Origin: Sphingomonas baiyangensis
GTDB taxonomy: Bacteria > Pseudomonadota > Alphaproteobacteria > Sphingomonadales > Sphingomonadaceae
Reading direction: 5' to 3'
Assembly: GCF_005144715.1 (NCBI RefSeq)
Contig: NZ_SWKR01000002.1
Location: 434,001-498,000, forward strand
DNA: 64,000 bases
Part shown: positions 25,917 through 36,357 of the stretch, one piece after another
How the letters are laid out: each line of letters begins with the position of its first letter
Numbering within the stretch: the first letter of the stretch is position 1
Notes under the pieces: model-generated
Databases searched by the model: none
The model's input: only the letters and a program-made list of their open reading frames with translations
Told to the model about the DNA's origin: nothing
Translations under genes and position numbers: made by a program

Positions 25917-26881
25917 GACGCATGCTCCTGGGCGAAAGCGGCGGCGGCGCCGAACAGGCCCGGCTGGGGGTGGGTGATGAGCTTCACGGGCACGCCGCGC
26001 ATCAGGGTCTGGAAACGGCCCTTCGCCACGAAGCGTTCGGCGAAGCCCGAGCGCAGCAGATGGTCCTTGAGCCGCAGCCCCAGCCCGCCGGCGATGACGA
26101 CGCCGGTAGGGCCGTGCGACAGCGCCAGATCGCCGGCCACCGCGCCAAGGCTCAGGCAGAAGCGATCGAGCGCGGCCGAGGCCAGGCTGTCCTTCCCCTC
26201 GAACGCAAGCGTCCAGATCGCCTTGTCGTCGAGTTGGCGGACGGGGCGATCCTCCATCGCCGCCAGCGTCTCGTAGATGCCGACGATGCCGGGGCCCGAG
26301 CATACGCGCTCGACCGACACGCGCGTGTAGCTCTTGCGCAGCCGCTGGAGGATCGCATCCTCGATCCCGTCGAGCGGCGCGAAATCGGTATGGCCGCCCT
26401 CGGTCTCGATCACGCGATAGCCGGCGGCCGAGCGGATGACCTGCGCGACGCCCAAGCCCGTGCCGGGGCCGCAGACGGTGAGCGCACCGTCGCCGGGCAG
26501 CGGTCCTTCGGGACCGGTGACGTGGACGAAGGCCGCCTCGTCCATCTGCGCCACGGCATGGCCGATCGCGCCGAAATCGTTGATGAGCGTGTATTGGTCG
26601 ACCTCGAGCCGTTCGCGGATCAGCGGCGGGCGGATGATCCACGGATTGTTGGTCAGCTTGATGAGATCGGGATTGATTGGCGAGGCGACCGCGATCGCCG
26701 CCGCGCGCGGCAGCGGCCGGCCGGCGGCGGCGCCGAATGCCTGCCACGCCAGTTGCAGGCTGCCATGCTCGGCGGTCTTCTGCGTGACCGGCTCGTCCAT
26801 CCGCACGACGCGGCCGCCCTCGACCTCGGCGATGGCGAAGCGGGCATGCGTGCCCCCGATATCGACGGCGACGATCTCCAT
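25913..26881 (-). CDS. glk: Glucokinase
   Basis: The 322-residue protein starts [20 protein letters not shown] with the ASKHA phosphate-1 loop and has [13 protein letters not shown] and [14 protein letters not shown], as in bacterial Glk. It phosphorylates glucose to glucose 6-phosphate with ATP, feeding zwf encoded in the same operon. ATG 26881 lies two bases after the edd stop, and its own stop overlaps eda. Confidence 0.93.
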   Translation of the reverse strand: MEIVAVDIGGTHARFAIAEVEGGRVVRMDEPVTQKTAEHGSLQLAWQAFGAAAGRPLPRAAAIAVASPINPDLIKLTNNPWIIRPPLIRERLEVDQYTLINDFGAIGHAVAQMDEAAFVHVTGPEGPLPGDGALTVCGPGTGLGVAQVIRSAAGYRVIETEGGHTDFAPLDGIEDAILQRLRKSYTRVSVERVCSGPGIVGIYETLAAMEDRPVRQLDDKAIWTLAFEGKDSLASAALDRFCLSLGAVAGDLALSHGPTGVVIAGGLGLRLKDHLLRSGFAERFVAKGRFQTLMRGVPVKLITHPQPGLFGAAAAFAQEHAS

Positions 26882-26883
26882 GC

Positions 26884-28703
<1,820 letters not shown>

Positions 28704-28704
<1 letters not shown>

Positions 28705-29408
28705 CAGGCGCTCCAGTGGATGTCGACGGGCAGCTCGGCGTCGGCGAGTACGCGGCCGATGGGATAGGGCGAGCCTGCGCCCTCGGCGATCGCGGCTTCG
28801 ATTACGTCGCGCTTGGCCTGGCCGGTGATGGCGATCATCAGCGCCTTGGCCGACACGATCGCCGCACGCGACAGGCTGACGCGCGGCACCGGCGCGTCGG
28901 CGGGCATCGGATCGGGCATCACGCCCAATGCGCGGCGATCCTTGGGGCCGTTCAGCGCCTCGTCGAAATCGGGGCCGGGGAAGATCGAGGCAGTGTGCCC
29001 ATCGCCGCCGACGCCCAGCAGGCACAGGTCGAGCGGCCAGTGCAGGTCCTGCAACCGCGCGTCGGCGGCGCGGCCCGCTGCCTTGTAGTCGTCGGCCTTG
29101 TCGCTGGTGATTGGGAACACGCGCGCGCCCTTTGGCACGAACAGCTTGCCGATCGCGGTGATGTTGCTAAGCGCGTCGCCCATCGGCACCAGCCGGTCGT
29201 CAGTGGGCACGATCGTCACGCGCTTCCAGTCGAGCTTGGCGGCGGCCAGCTTCTCATAGGCGGGGAAGGGCGTCTTGCCGCCCGCCAGCGCGATGACGGC
29301 GCTGCCGCGCGCGTCGATCGCGCTTTCGATGACGAACTGCACGTCGCCGGCAACGGCATCGGCCAGCTCGGCCGCGTCGTCATAGTCCCACCATTCGATC
29401 TCGGTCAT
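28704..29408 (-). CDS. pgl: 6-phosphogluconolactonase
   Basis: The 234-residue DevB-type lactonase has [20 protein letters not shown] near the N-terminus, VPTDDRLVP and [16 protein letters not shown], the standard substrate-binding loops. It hydrolyses 6-phosphogluconolactone produced by Zwf. It sits 56 bases after zwf and is coupled to edd (TGATG overlap). Confidence 0.93.
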
Positions 29409-29464
29409 ATACTCGCTTTCCTATCGTTGCCCGTCGAACGAGACGGACGCGGGATCGCTCCCGG

Positions 29465-30922
29465 CTATTCGTTCCAGGTGACGCCGTCGCGCTCGGTGAG
29501 CGCGACGCTCGCCGAAGGCCCCCAGCTGCCCGAGGCATAGGGCTTGGGGCTGACGCCGGCTGCCTGCCAGCCGGCGCGGATCGCGTCGATCCACTGCCAC
29601 TGCGCCTCCACTTCGTCACGGCGCACGAACAGCGTGGGGTCGCCCTCGATGAGGTCGAGCAGCAACCGCTCATAGGCGATGCGCCGGCGCGTACCGGCGA
29701 ATTCGGTATCGAGGCCCAGATTGAGCGGCACCTCGCGCAGCCGCACGCCCTCGCGATCGAGCCCCGGCTGCTTTGCCATCACCAGCAGGCGTACATATTC
29801 CTCGGGCTGGAGGCGGATGACCAGCGTGTTGGGCTGGAGCGCGCCGCCGCGCTCGGCGAAGATCGAATGCGGCACCGGCTTGAACTGGATGACGATCTCG
29901 CTGCGCCGCTCGGGCATGCGCTTGCCGGTGCGCAGGTAGAAGGGCACGCCCTGCCAGCGCCAGTTGTCGACATGCGCCTTGATCGCGACGAACGTCTCGG
30001 TGCCCGATGGCTTGCCGAGCTCGTCGCCATAACCGCGCACGATCTCGCCCTTTACCGCACCGGGGCCGTACTGGCCCGTTACGGTATGCGCGGCGGCATC
30101 GCCATTGGCGATGGGGCGCAGCGAGCGCAGCACCTTGACCTTCTCGTCGCGGATCGCGGTGCCATCGAAATGCGCGGGCGGCTCCATCGCGACCAGCGCT
30201 AGCAACTGGAGCATATGGTTCTGCACCATGTCGCGAAGTGCGCCAACTTCGTCATAATAGCCGGCACGACCTTCGAGGCCGACGGTCTCCGAAATGGTGA
30301 TCTGCACGTGATCGATGCCGCGCGCGTTCCACACCGGCTCGAAAAGCGAGTTGCCGAAGCGCAGCGCCAGGATGTTCTGGACCGTTTCCTTGCCCAGATA
30401 ATGGTCGATGCGGAACGTCCGCTCCTCGGGGAAGGCGGCGGCGACGATGTCGTTGATCTCGCGGCTGGAGGCCAGATCCTTGCCCAGCGGCTTCTCGAGG
30501 CCAATGCGCACCTTTTCGCCCGCAAGCCCCGCCGATTCGAGCCCCTTGATGGTAGGGCCGAACAGCCATGGCGCGGTGGAGAGGAAGATGGCGAGGCCGC
30601 CCGAAATATCGCCGAGCTTGCGTGCCAGATCGTCGAATCCCTCGATCGTCGAGGCATCGAGCGGCTGGTAGAACAGCCGATCGAGAAAGCCGGCGATCGC
30701 CTCGGCATCCTTGCGCTCGTCGGGCAGGTGCGTATCGAGCGCTTCGCGCGCGAAGCTGCGGAAATCGTCGTCGCTCTGTTCCGAGCGCGCGGTGCCGGTG
30801 ATCGTCAGCCCCTCGGGCAGCAGGCCATCGGCATGCAGCCCGTAGAGCGACGGCAGCAGCATCCGCTGCGACAGATCGCCGGTGGCGCCGAACAGCAACA
30901 GCTTGCCCACCGCGTCGCGCAT
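29465..30922 (-). CDS. zwf: Glucose-6-phosphate 1-dehydrogenase
   Basis: ATG 30922 with an AAGGAG site six bases upstream gives 485 residues. LLLFGATGDLSQRMLLPSLY is the NADP-binding loop and RIDHYLGKETVQN holds the active-site His/Lys. It oxidises glucose 6-phosphate to the lactone with NADP+ and heads the Entner-Doudoroff operon. The extended upstream in-frame reading is noncoding or antisense to argC. Confidence 0.95.
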   Translation of the reverse strand: MRDAVGKLLLFGATGDLSQRMLLPSLYGLHADGLLPEGLTITGTARSEQSDDDFRSFAREALDTHLPDERKDAEAIAGFLDRLFYQPLDASTIEGFDDLARKLGDISGGLAIFLSTAPWLFGPTIKGLESAGLAGEKVRIGLEKPLGKDLASSREINDIVAAAFPEERTFRIDHYLGKETVQNILALRFGNSLFEPVWNARGIDHVQITISETVGLEGRAGYYDEVGALRDMVQNHMLQLLALVAMEPPAHFDGTAIRDEKVKVLRSLRPIANGDAAAHTVTGQYGPGAVKGEIVRGYGDELGKPSGTETFVAIKAHVDNWRWQGVPFYLRTGKRMPERRSEIVIQFKPVPHSIFAERGGALQPNTLVIRLQPEEYVRLLVMAKQPGLDREGVRLREVPLNLGLDTEFAGTRRRIAYERLLLDLIEGDPTLFVRRDEVEAQWQWIDAIRAGWQAAGVSPKPYASGSWGPSASVALTERDGVTWNE

Positions 30923-31014
30923 GCATTTCTCCTTCCCGATCGTTGCGTGCGACCTAGCCGATGGAGCCATATGCGCAACCCATGCATAGCTATGCGGCTG
31001 CGCAGCCGAGCGCG

Positions 31015-31944
31015 TTAGAGGCGCAGTCCCGCCGCGGGATCGAGCCCCGCCATGATGTTGAGATTCTGCACCGCCGCGCCCACCGCACCCTTGCCCAGAT
31101 TGTCGAGCGTCGCGATGAGGCGTGCCTGGCCGGCCTCGGCATTGGCGAAGACGCGCAGCGTCAGCCGGTCGGTGCCGGCATCGGCCTCGATATCGATCGC
31201 ACGCATGTCTTCGCTCGCGACGCGCACGATGCGCGAATCGCGATAGGCGTCGCGCCACGCCGCCTCGATCGCCTGTGCCGAGGGCTTTCGCGGCAGCGCG
31301 TGCAGCGGCAGCGGCACCTCGATCAGCATGCCGCGATGCGTGCGCACCACGGCGGGCTGGAAGATCGGCGGATGGGCGATGCGCGCATGGCGCTGCATCT
31401 CGGGCAGGTGCTTGTGCGCCAGATCGAGCGCATAGGCGCGATGCGCGGTCGTCGCCTCGCCATGTTCGAACGCCGCGATCATCGAACGCCCGCCGCCCGA
31501 ATATCCCGATGCGGCGTTGACGCTGAGCGGCCAGTCGTGCGGCACCAGGCCCGAGCGGATCAGCGGGCGCACCAGCGCCAGGAAGCCGGTGGGATAGCAG
31601 CCGGGATTGCTGACGCGCGATGCCTCGGCGATGGCCTGTGATTGTGCGGGCTCGAGCTCGGCAAGACCGTAGGTCCAACCCTCGGCAACGCGATGCGCGC
31701 TCGATGCGTCGATCACGCGCGTGTCCGGGTTCTCGATGAGCGAAACCGCTTCGCGCGCGGCATCGTCGGGCAGGCACAGAATGACGAAATCGGCGTCGTT
31801 GAGCGCGCGTGCACGCGCAGCGCGGTCCTTGCGATCGGCCTCGGACAGCGTGACGATATGGAATTCGTCGCGCCCCGCCAGCCGCTCGCGGATCTCGAGC
31901 CCGGTCGTGCCCTCGGCACCGTCGACGAAAAGCTGGCGGATCAC
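31015..31944 (-). CDS. argC: N-acetyl-gamma-glutamyl-phosphate reductase (type 2)
   Basis: The start is GTG 31944, overlapping the previous stop. The 309-residue protein has the NADP loop VDGAEGTTGLEIRERL, catalytic Cys in SNPGCYPTG and the His-containing HKHLPEMQRHA. The shorter length is that of ArgC type 2. It reduces N-acetylglutamyl phosphate in arginine synthesis. It lies 92 bases upstream of zwf and may be in the same transcript, though no clear terminator is visible. Confidence 0.92.
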   Translation of the reverse strand: MIRQLFVDGAEGTTGLEIRERLAGRDEFHIVTLSEADRKDRAARARALNDADFVILCLPDDAAREAVSLIENPDTRVIDASSAHRVAEGWTYGLAELEPAQSQAIAEASRVSNPGCYPTGFLALVRPLIRSGLVPHDWPLSVNAASGYSGGGRSMIAAFEHGEATTAHRAYALDLAHKHLPEMQRHARIAHPPIFQPAVVRTHRGMLIEVPLPLHALPRKPSAQAIEAAWRDAYRDSRIVRVASEDMRAIDIEADAGTDRLTLRVFANAEAGQARLIATLDNLGKGAVGAAVQNLNIMAGLDPAAGLRL

Positions 31945-32861
31945 GCGAGGCGGCCGATCGCCACCGGCGCGCCGAAGCGCGGATCGCCGGCGAGCGAACC
32001 GAGGCTGGCGCGCCGTACGCGGCCATCGGCAATCACGACCGTATCAGAATCGACGAGGATGCCCGCGGAGTCGGCGAAGAAGGCGATCGCACCCGGCGAC
32101 GGCTCGCACGGCGCGAGGGCGGCGAGTTGCAGGTCGCGAAAGCGCGGAACGGCAAGGCCGGCAACGTCGTGCGCCAGAAACACCAGGCCATCGGCGTCGA
32201 CCCCCGCGCCCGAACGCCCGCCGCGCCGCTCCGCGATGCCGGAGATGCTTGCCGCGGCCGTCGCGATTGCCGAGGCGCCGGGCGTGCGTGCGACCAGCTC
32301 GCGTACGCATTCGGCCGCGACATAGCCGTGATCGGTGAGCAGATGTGCGCCACGTTCGCCAAGCGCGGCGATGCGGCTGCCCATCGGCAGCGTGCCGAGG
32401 ATCGCGGCGTTGATATCGGGCGCTTCGTGCAGCGTCGCGGCCGGTGCTACGACCATGTGCGTGGGCGGTGCGTAATCGCCGAGCTTCGCGATATCGGCAT
32501 AGCCGACGACGCCATCGACCGACGCTATGCCCCAGCCGCGCCGATCGACTTCCTCGAGCAGGTCGAACGCTTCGCCCGGCAGCATCTCGGAGAGCGCATC
32601 GCCGCGCTGGTCGGCATCGGCATGCAGCGCCGCGATGCCCAGCACCGTGCGCGCGACCGGAGCGGCGTAATGCGGCGCGAAGATGCGGTCGGCGAGGCGG
32701 ATGTCGGTGAGGTCGGACCGCGCGGCGTCGAACCGGCGGTCGATCGGGGTCGATCGGCCGATCAGAGCGTGGCGCGCGGGCAGGCGGTCAGGCGTGGGCG
32801 CGCCGGCGGATGCCGGATTCGCCGATCCGGTCGTCGCCAAGGAAACCCCTGAATTCTGCAA
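31941..32861 (-). CDS. SH3/NlpC-P60-like protein with catalytic residues lost
   Basis: The 306-residue frame has SH3-like segments (about residues 55-195) and a C-terminal region aligned by eye with NlpC/P60 peptidases. Where active members have GGRSGAG-x-DCSGLV, this protein reads GGRSGAGVDADGLVFL, so the catalytic Cys is Ala. The later His position (usually GHVGI) reads SAGILVDSD. The product is therefore probably a non-catalytic wall-binding or regulatory protein. The start is uncertain: ATG 32861 overlaps the MarR gene end by about 70 bases, and a start near 32790 is possible. Confidence 0.72.
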   Translation of the reverse strand: MQNSGVSLATTGSANPASAGAPTPDRLPARHALIGRSTPIDRRFDAARSDLTDIRLADRIFAPHYAAPVARTVLGIAALHADADQRGDALSEMLPGEAFDLLEEVDRRGWGIASVDGVVGYADIAKLGDYAPPTHMVVAPAATLHEAPDINAAILGTLPMGSRIAALGERGAHLLTDHGYVAAECVRELVARTPGASAIATAAASISGIAERRGGRSGAGVDADGLVFLAHDVAGLAVPRFRDLQLAALAPCEPSPGAIAFFADSAGILVDSDTVVIADGRVRRASLGSLAGDPRFGAPVAIGRLA

Positions 32862-33153
32862 GAAAGTCCGCCCCTTCCGAAGTCTGCGCGACGAAGATGT
32901 TGCGCTTGTCGCTGTCGTCGCGCTGCCGGCGCAGATAGCCGAGCGCGCCGAGCCGGTTCAAGGCGCGTGTCACCACGGGCTTCGATACGTTGAGCGCACG
33001 CGCGAGTCCACGCACGGTATGCGGACCGGGTTCGAGATACACGAGCATCAGGAGCGCCATCTGACGATTGGTGAGATCGGGCTCGCCCGACCGGACATAA
33101 TCGACCAATGTACGTTTCCAGGACGCGAGCGAGGGTGGGCTGATCGCATTCAC
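32788..33153 (-). CDS. MarR-family winged-helix regulator
   Basis: The start is GTG 33153. The 121-residue protein has an N-terminal dimer helix, then LTNRQMALLMLVYLEPGPHT, the recognition region VRGLARALNVSKPVVTRALN and the wing RQRDDSDKRN. This is the MarR fold. It heads the run containing the SH3/P60-like gene and argC and is divergent from secG. The ligand and targets are unknown; the 190-bp region shared with secG is a natural place for an operator. Confidence 0.85.
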   Translation of the reverse strand: MNAISPPSLASWKRTLVDYVRSGEPDLTNRQMALLMLVYLEPGPHTVRGLARALNVSKPVVTRALNRLGALGYLRRQRDDSDKRNIFVAQTSEGADFLAEFRGFLGDDRIGESGIRRRAHA

Positions 33154-33341
33154 TGGCGAAACTCAAGCTGTTACAGGCCCGCAAGCATCGGGACTTTCTG
33201 GGGGTTGAAACGCCGCCGAAGCGAAGCGGTTTCGCCGCCGTTCAGAAATGTTACAGATGTGACCGGCCGCAGCGCCGGTTGATCGTCGGCGCCGCCCGGA
33301 CTATGTGGCGCGCTTGCTCGATCCGGGGTTGCGAATTCCCA

Positions 33342-33734
33342 ATGCTGTTTACGTTTCTGCTCGTCGTCCACGCGATCATCGCCGCGCTGCTCGTCACCGT
33401 CATCCTGATGCAGCGTTCCGAAGGGGGCGGGCTCACTTCGGGCGGCAGCCCCGGCGGGCTGATGTCGGCGCGCGGCGCCGCCGATTTCCTTACGCGGTCG
33501 ACGGCGGTGCTCGCCGGCCTGTTCATCGCGATGAGCATCGTGCTTGCGGTGATCGCCGCCAACCGCGGCGGCACCGATGCGATCGATACGTCGCTCGCAC
33601 GTCCCGGCACTTCGGCCGCGCCAGCGGCACCTGCGCCCGGCGCGCAGCCGCTTGACTCGCTGGGTGCAGCCGCAGGCAATGTCGCCGCACCGGCGACGCC
33701 GGCCGACAACGCCGCGGTGCCGCTCGCGCAATAA
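33342..33734 (+). CDS. secG: Preprotein translocase subunit SecG
   Basis: ATG 33342 gives 130 residues with two membrane helices (about 1-22 and 53-72) and the family pattern ILMQRSEGGGLTSGGSPGGL between them. The Pro/Ala-rich C-terminal tail is common in alphaproteobacteria. It is part of the SecYEG channel. It precedes pyrG on the same strand, as in many sphingomonads. Confidence 0.92.
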   Translation: MLFTFLLVVHAIIAALLVTVILMQRSEGGGLTSGGSPGGLMSARGAADFLTRSTAVLAGLFIAMSIVLAVIAANRGGTDAIDTSLARPGTSAAPAAPAPGAQPLDSLGAAAGNVAAPATPADNAAVPLAQ

Positions 33735-33760
33735 GGCGCACCGACCGATTTTTTCGCCCG

Positions 33761-33778
33761 CGCGCGGATTCGCGCGCT
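33761..33778 (+). terminator. GC-rich hairpin between secG and pyrG
   Basis: A 7-bp perfect stem (GCGCGCG/CGCGCGC) with loop GATT stands 27 bases after the secG stop, followed by TTGTAG rather than a T run. It may be a weak terminator or attenuation element. Confidence 0.3.
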
Positions 33779-33816
33779 TGTAGTGCATCGCTTTTCGACG
33801 GTAGGCCCCTTCTCCC

Positions 33817-35451
33817 ATGGCGCGGTATATCTTCATCACCGGCGGCGTGGTCTCGTCGCTCGGCAAGGGTCTCATGGCGGCTAGCCTGGCGGCGTTGTTG
33901 CAGGCGCGCGGCTATCGCGTGCGCATCCGCAAGTTCGATCCGTATCTTAACGTCGATCCGGGCACGATGAGCCCCTATCAGCATGGCGAGGTCTACGTCA
34001 CCGACGACGGCGCCGAGACCGATCTCGACCTTGGCCATTACGAGCGGTTCACGGGCGTCTCGGCGCGCCAGTCGGACAACATCACTTCGGGGCGCATCTA
34101 CCAGACGATCATTCAGCGCGAGCGGCGCGGCGACTATCTGGGTGCTACGGTGCAGGTCATTCCGCACGTTACCGACGCGATCAAGGCGTTCGCGACTGCC
34201 GAAACCGACGATCTCGATTTCGTGCTGTGCGAGATCGGCGGCACCGTGGGCGACATCGAATCGCTGCCGTTCATCGAGGCGATCCGCCAGCTGCGCAACG
34301 ATCTCGGGCGCGGTAACTCGATCAGCATCCATGTGACGCTGGTGCCGTATATTGCCGCCGCGGGTGAACTGAAGACCAAGCCCACGCAGCATTCGGTGCG
34401 CGAGCTGGCGGCGCTCGGCGTGCAGCCCGATGTGCTGGTGTGCCGCTGCGAGAAGCCGCTGCCGCAATCCGAGCGCCACAAGATCGGCTTGTTCTGCAAC
34501 GTGCGGCCCGAGGCCGTCATCCCCGCGCTCGACGCGCCGAGCATCTATGCGGTGCCGCTGCAATATCATGCCGAAGGCATCGACCATGAAGTGCTGCGCG
34601 CATTCGACATTGAGCCCGGCGACGCGCCCGATCTTTCGCGCTGGACCGAGATCGTCGATCGGCTGACCAACCCCGAGGGCGAGGTGACGGTGGGCGTCGT
34701 CGGCAAATATGTCGGGCTTCAGGACGCCTACAAGTCGCTCAACGAGGCGCTGGTGCATGGCGGCATCGCCAACCGCGTGAAGGTCAACATCCGCTGGATC
34801 GACGCCGAATTGTTCGAAGGCTCCGAGAGCGAGGTTACCGCCGCGCTCGAGCCGTGCCACGCCATTCTGGTGCCCGGCGCGTTCGGCGAGCGTGGCGCCG
34901 AGGGCAAGATAGCCAGCGTCCGCTTCGCACGCGAACGCGAGATACCCTATTTCGGCATCTGCTTCGGCATGCAGATGGCGTGCGTCGAAAGCGCGCGTGA
35001 TCTGGCCGGCATTCCCGACGCTTCGTCGACCGAGTTCGGCGCGACCGAGCAGCCCGTCGTCGGCCTCATCACCGAATGGATGAGCGAGAAGGGGCTAGAA
35101 AAGCGCGACGCGTCGGGTGATTTGGGCGGCACGATGCGGCTCGGCGCCTATCCGGCGAAGCTCGCGGGCAACAGCGTCGTCGCGTCGATCTACGGCGGCG
35201 CGGAAATCTCCGAACGCCATCGTCACCGCTACGAAGTGAACACGCATTATCGCGAGGCGCTCGAAAAGACCGGGCTGGTATTCTCGGGCATGTCGCCCGA
35301 CGGCACGCTGCCCGAAATCGTCGAGCGGCCCGATCATCCGTGGTTCGTCGGCGTGCAGTTCCACCCCGAGCTGAAATCGAAGCCGTTCGATCCGCATCCG
35401 CTGTTCGCGAGCTTCATCGAGGCGGCGGTGCGCCAGAGCCGCCTGGTCTGA
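33817..35451 (+). CDS. pyrG: CTP synthase
   Basis: The 544-residue protein has the N-terminal amidoligase domain ([20 protein letters not shown]) and a C-terminal class I glutamine amidotransferase domain with nucleophile GICFGMQ and the His/Glu of [11 protein letters not shown]. Full length and intact. It converts UTP to CTP using glutamine and ATP. Confidence 0.96.
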   Translation: MARYIFITGGVVSSLGKGLMAASLAALLQARGYRVRIRKFDPYLNVDPGTMSPYQHGEVYVTDDGAETDLDLGHYERFTGVSARQSDNITSGRIYQTIIQRERRGDYLGATVQVIPHVTDAIKAFATAETDDLDFVLCEIGGTVGDIESLPFIEAIRQLRNDLGRGNSISIHVTLVPYIAAAGELKTKPTQHSVRELAALGVQPDVLVCRCEKPLPQSERHKIGLFCNVRPEAVIPALDAPSIYAVPLQYHAEGIDHEVLRAFDIEPGDAPDLSRWTEIVDRLTNPEGEVTVGVVGKYVGLQDAYKSLNEALVHGGIANRVKVNIRWIDAELFEGSESEVTAALEPCHAILVPGAFGERGAEGKIASVRFAREREIPYFGICFGMQMACVESARDLAGIPDASSTEFGATEQPVVGLITEWMSEKGLEKRDASGDLGGTMRLGAYPAKLAGNSVVASIYGGAEISERHRHRYEVNTHYREALEKTGLVFSGMSPDGTLPEIVERPDHPWFVGVQFHPELKSKPFDPHPLFASFIEAAVRQSRLV

Positions 35452-35481
35452 CCGCCGGCGCGGCGCTCGCGCGTCGGGAAA

Positions 35482-35565
35482 TGGTGCCCCTGGCCGGACT
35501 TGAACCAGCATGCCTTTCGGCGTTCGATTTTGAGTCGAATGCGTCTACCATTTCGCCACAGGGGC
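35482..35565 (-). tRNA. tRNA-Leu(CAA)
   Basis: On the minus strand a complete class II tRNA folds: acceptor GCCCCTG/CAGGGGC, D-arm with GGTAGACG, anticodon loop CTCAAAA (anticodon CAA), a variable arm (ACGCCGAAAGGCAT) and T-arm GGTTCAAGTCC. CCA is encoded at 35482-35484. It lies between pyrG and the comM 3' fragment. Confidence 0.93.
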
Positions 35566-35611
35566 AGCGCGGGCTCGCTAGCTTACCCGTTCGCCAAGAG
35601 CAAGTTGCGGG

Positions 35612-35740
35612 TCAGGTGAACGCGTAGTCAGTCGCCGTCTGGACCTTTGGAGCGGCGCCGAAGCGATTCCCGCCACGCCCGTCGGGCAACGCCAGGACGA
35701 CGATGATCGCCAGTGGCAGGATAGTGTCGAACTTCGGCAA
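35612..35740 (-). CDS. Possible small membrane peptide (42 aa)
   Basis: A TTG-started frame encodes a peptide with a hydrophobic centre (TILPLAIIVVLALPDGRG). No convincing ribosome site is seen. It is listed because the region between tRNA-Leu and comM has no better gene; it may be noncoding. Confidence 0.2.
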   Translation of the reverse strand: MPKFDTILPLAIIVVLALPDGRGGNRFGAAPKVQTATDYAFT

Positions 35741-35801
35741 CCGGCTGAACGCGCGGGTCGATGCTCAAGCTTCGGCCCCGGCCTCAAGCCTTGAACGTCA
35801 A

Positions 35802-36302
35802 TCAGTTGCGCGGCGACTGGCGGCGATAGGAGATCGCTTCGGCGATATGCACGCGCCCCACCTGCGTCGCGCCGGCCAGATCGGCGATGGTGCGCGCGAC
35901 GCGCAGGATGCGCGTATAGCCACGCGCCGACATGCGCATTGCCGCCGCCGCATCGGCGAGCAGGCGGCGGCCGGCTTCGTCGGGCGTCGCGCTGGCTTCA
36001 AGCGCCTCGCCGTCGGCTTCTGCGTTGGTGCGTATGGCGGTGTCGCGATACCGCGCGCGCTGGACGTCACGCGCGGCAGCGACGCGTGCGGCAACTTCGG
36101 CCGATCCTTCGGCGGGCGGCGGCAGCGTGAGATCGGCAGCGGAGACGGCGGCGACCTCGACATGCAGGTCGATCCGGTCGAGCAGTGGCCCCGATACGCG
36201 CGCCTGATAATCGGCGGCACAGCGCGGCGCTCGGGCGCAGGCGAGCGCGGGATCGCCCAGATGGCCGCAGCGGCAGGGGTTCATCGCCGCGATCATCTGC
36301 AC
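35802..36302 (-). pseudogene. comM: comM 3' part, separated by element insertion
   Basis: The fragment encodes the C-terminal third of ComM (YifB), beginning after the shared core with VQMIAAMNPCRCGHLGDPAL and containing ARVSGPLLDRIDLHVEVAAV and the C-terminal Mg-chelatase subunit ChlI-like region to the natural stop. Joined to the 5' part at the GT core, the gene is 503 codons including stop with no frameshift. The fragment itself has an accidental ATG at 36359 inside the element but no evident promoter. ComM is a helicase aiding recombination of incoming DNA during transformation. Confidence 0.88.
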
Positions 36303-36328
36303 CCAGCTTGCGGGGCACGTAAACTGAA
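36301..36328. other. Left attachment site of comM element
   Basis: Core dinucleotide AC (GT on the minus strand) at 36301-36302 is followed by an element arm at 36303-36328. This arm matches the reverse complement of the right-end arm (51077-51102) at 20 of 26 positions, with GCACGTAxACTGAA nearly perfect. A 2-bp core with imperfect dyad arms is how large serine recombinase attP sites look. Confidence 0.75.
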
Positions 36329-36357
36329 ACGCAACGCCCGAGTGCGAGGACGCACCC

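Noticed and set aside
35578-35787. 69-codon minus-strand ORF next to tRNA-Leu
   Set aside because: Ser/Arg-rich shadow-like composition, no ribosome site.
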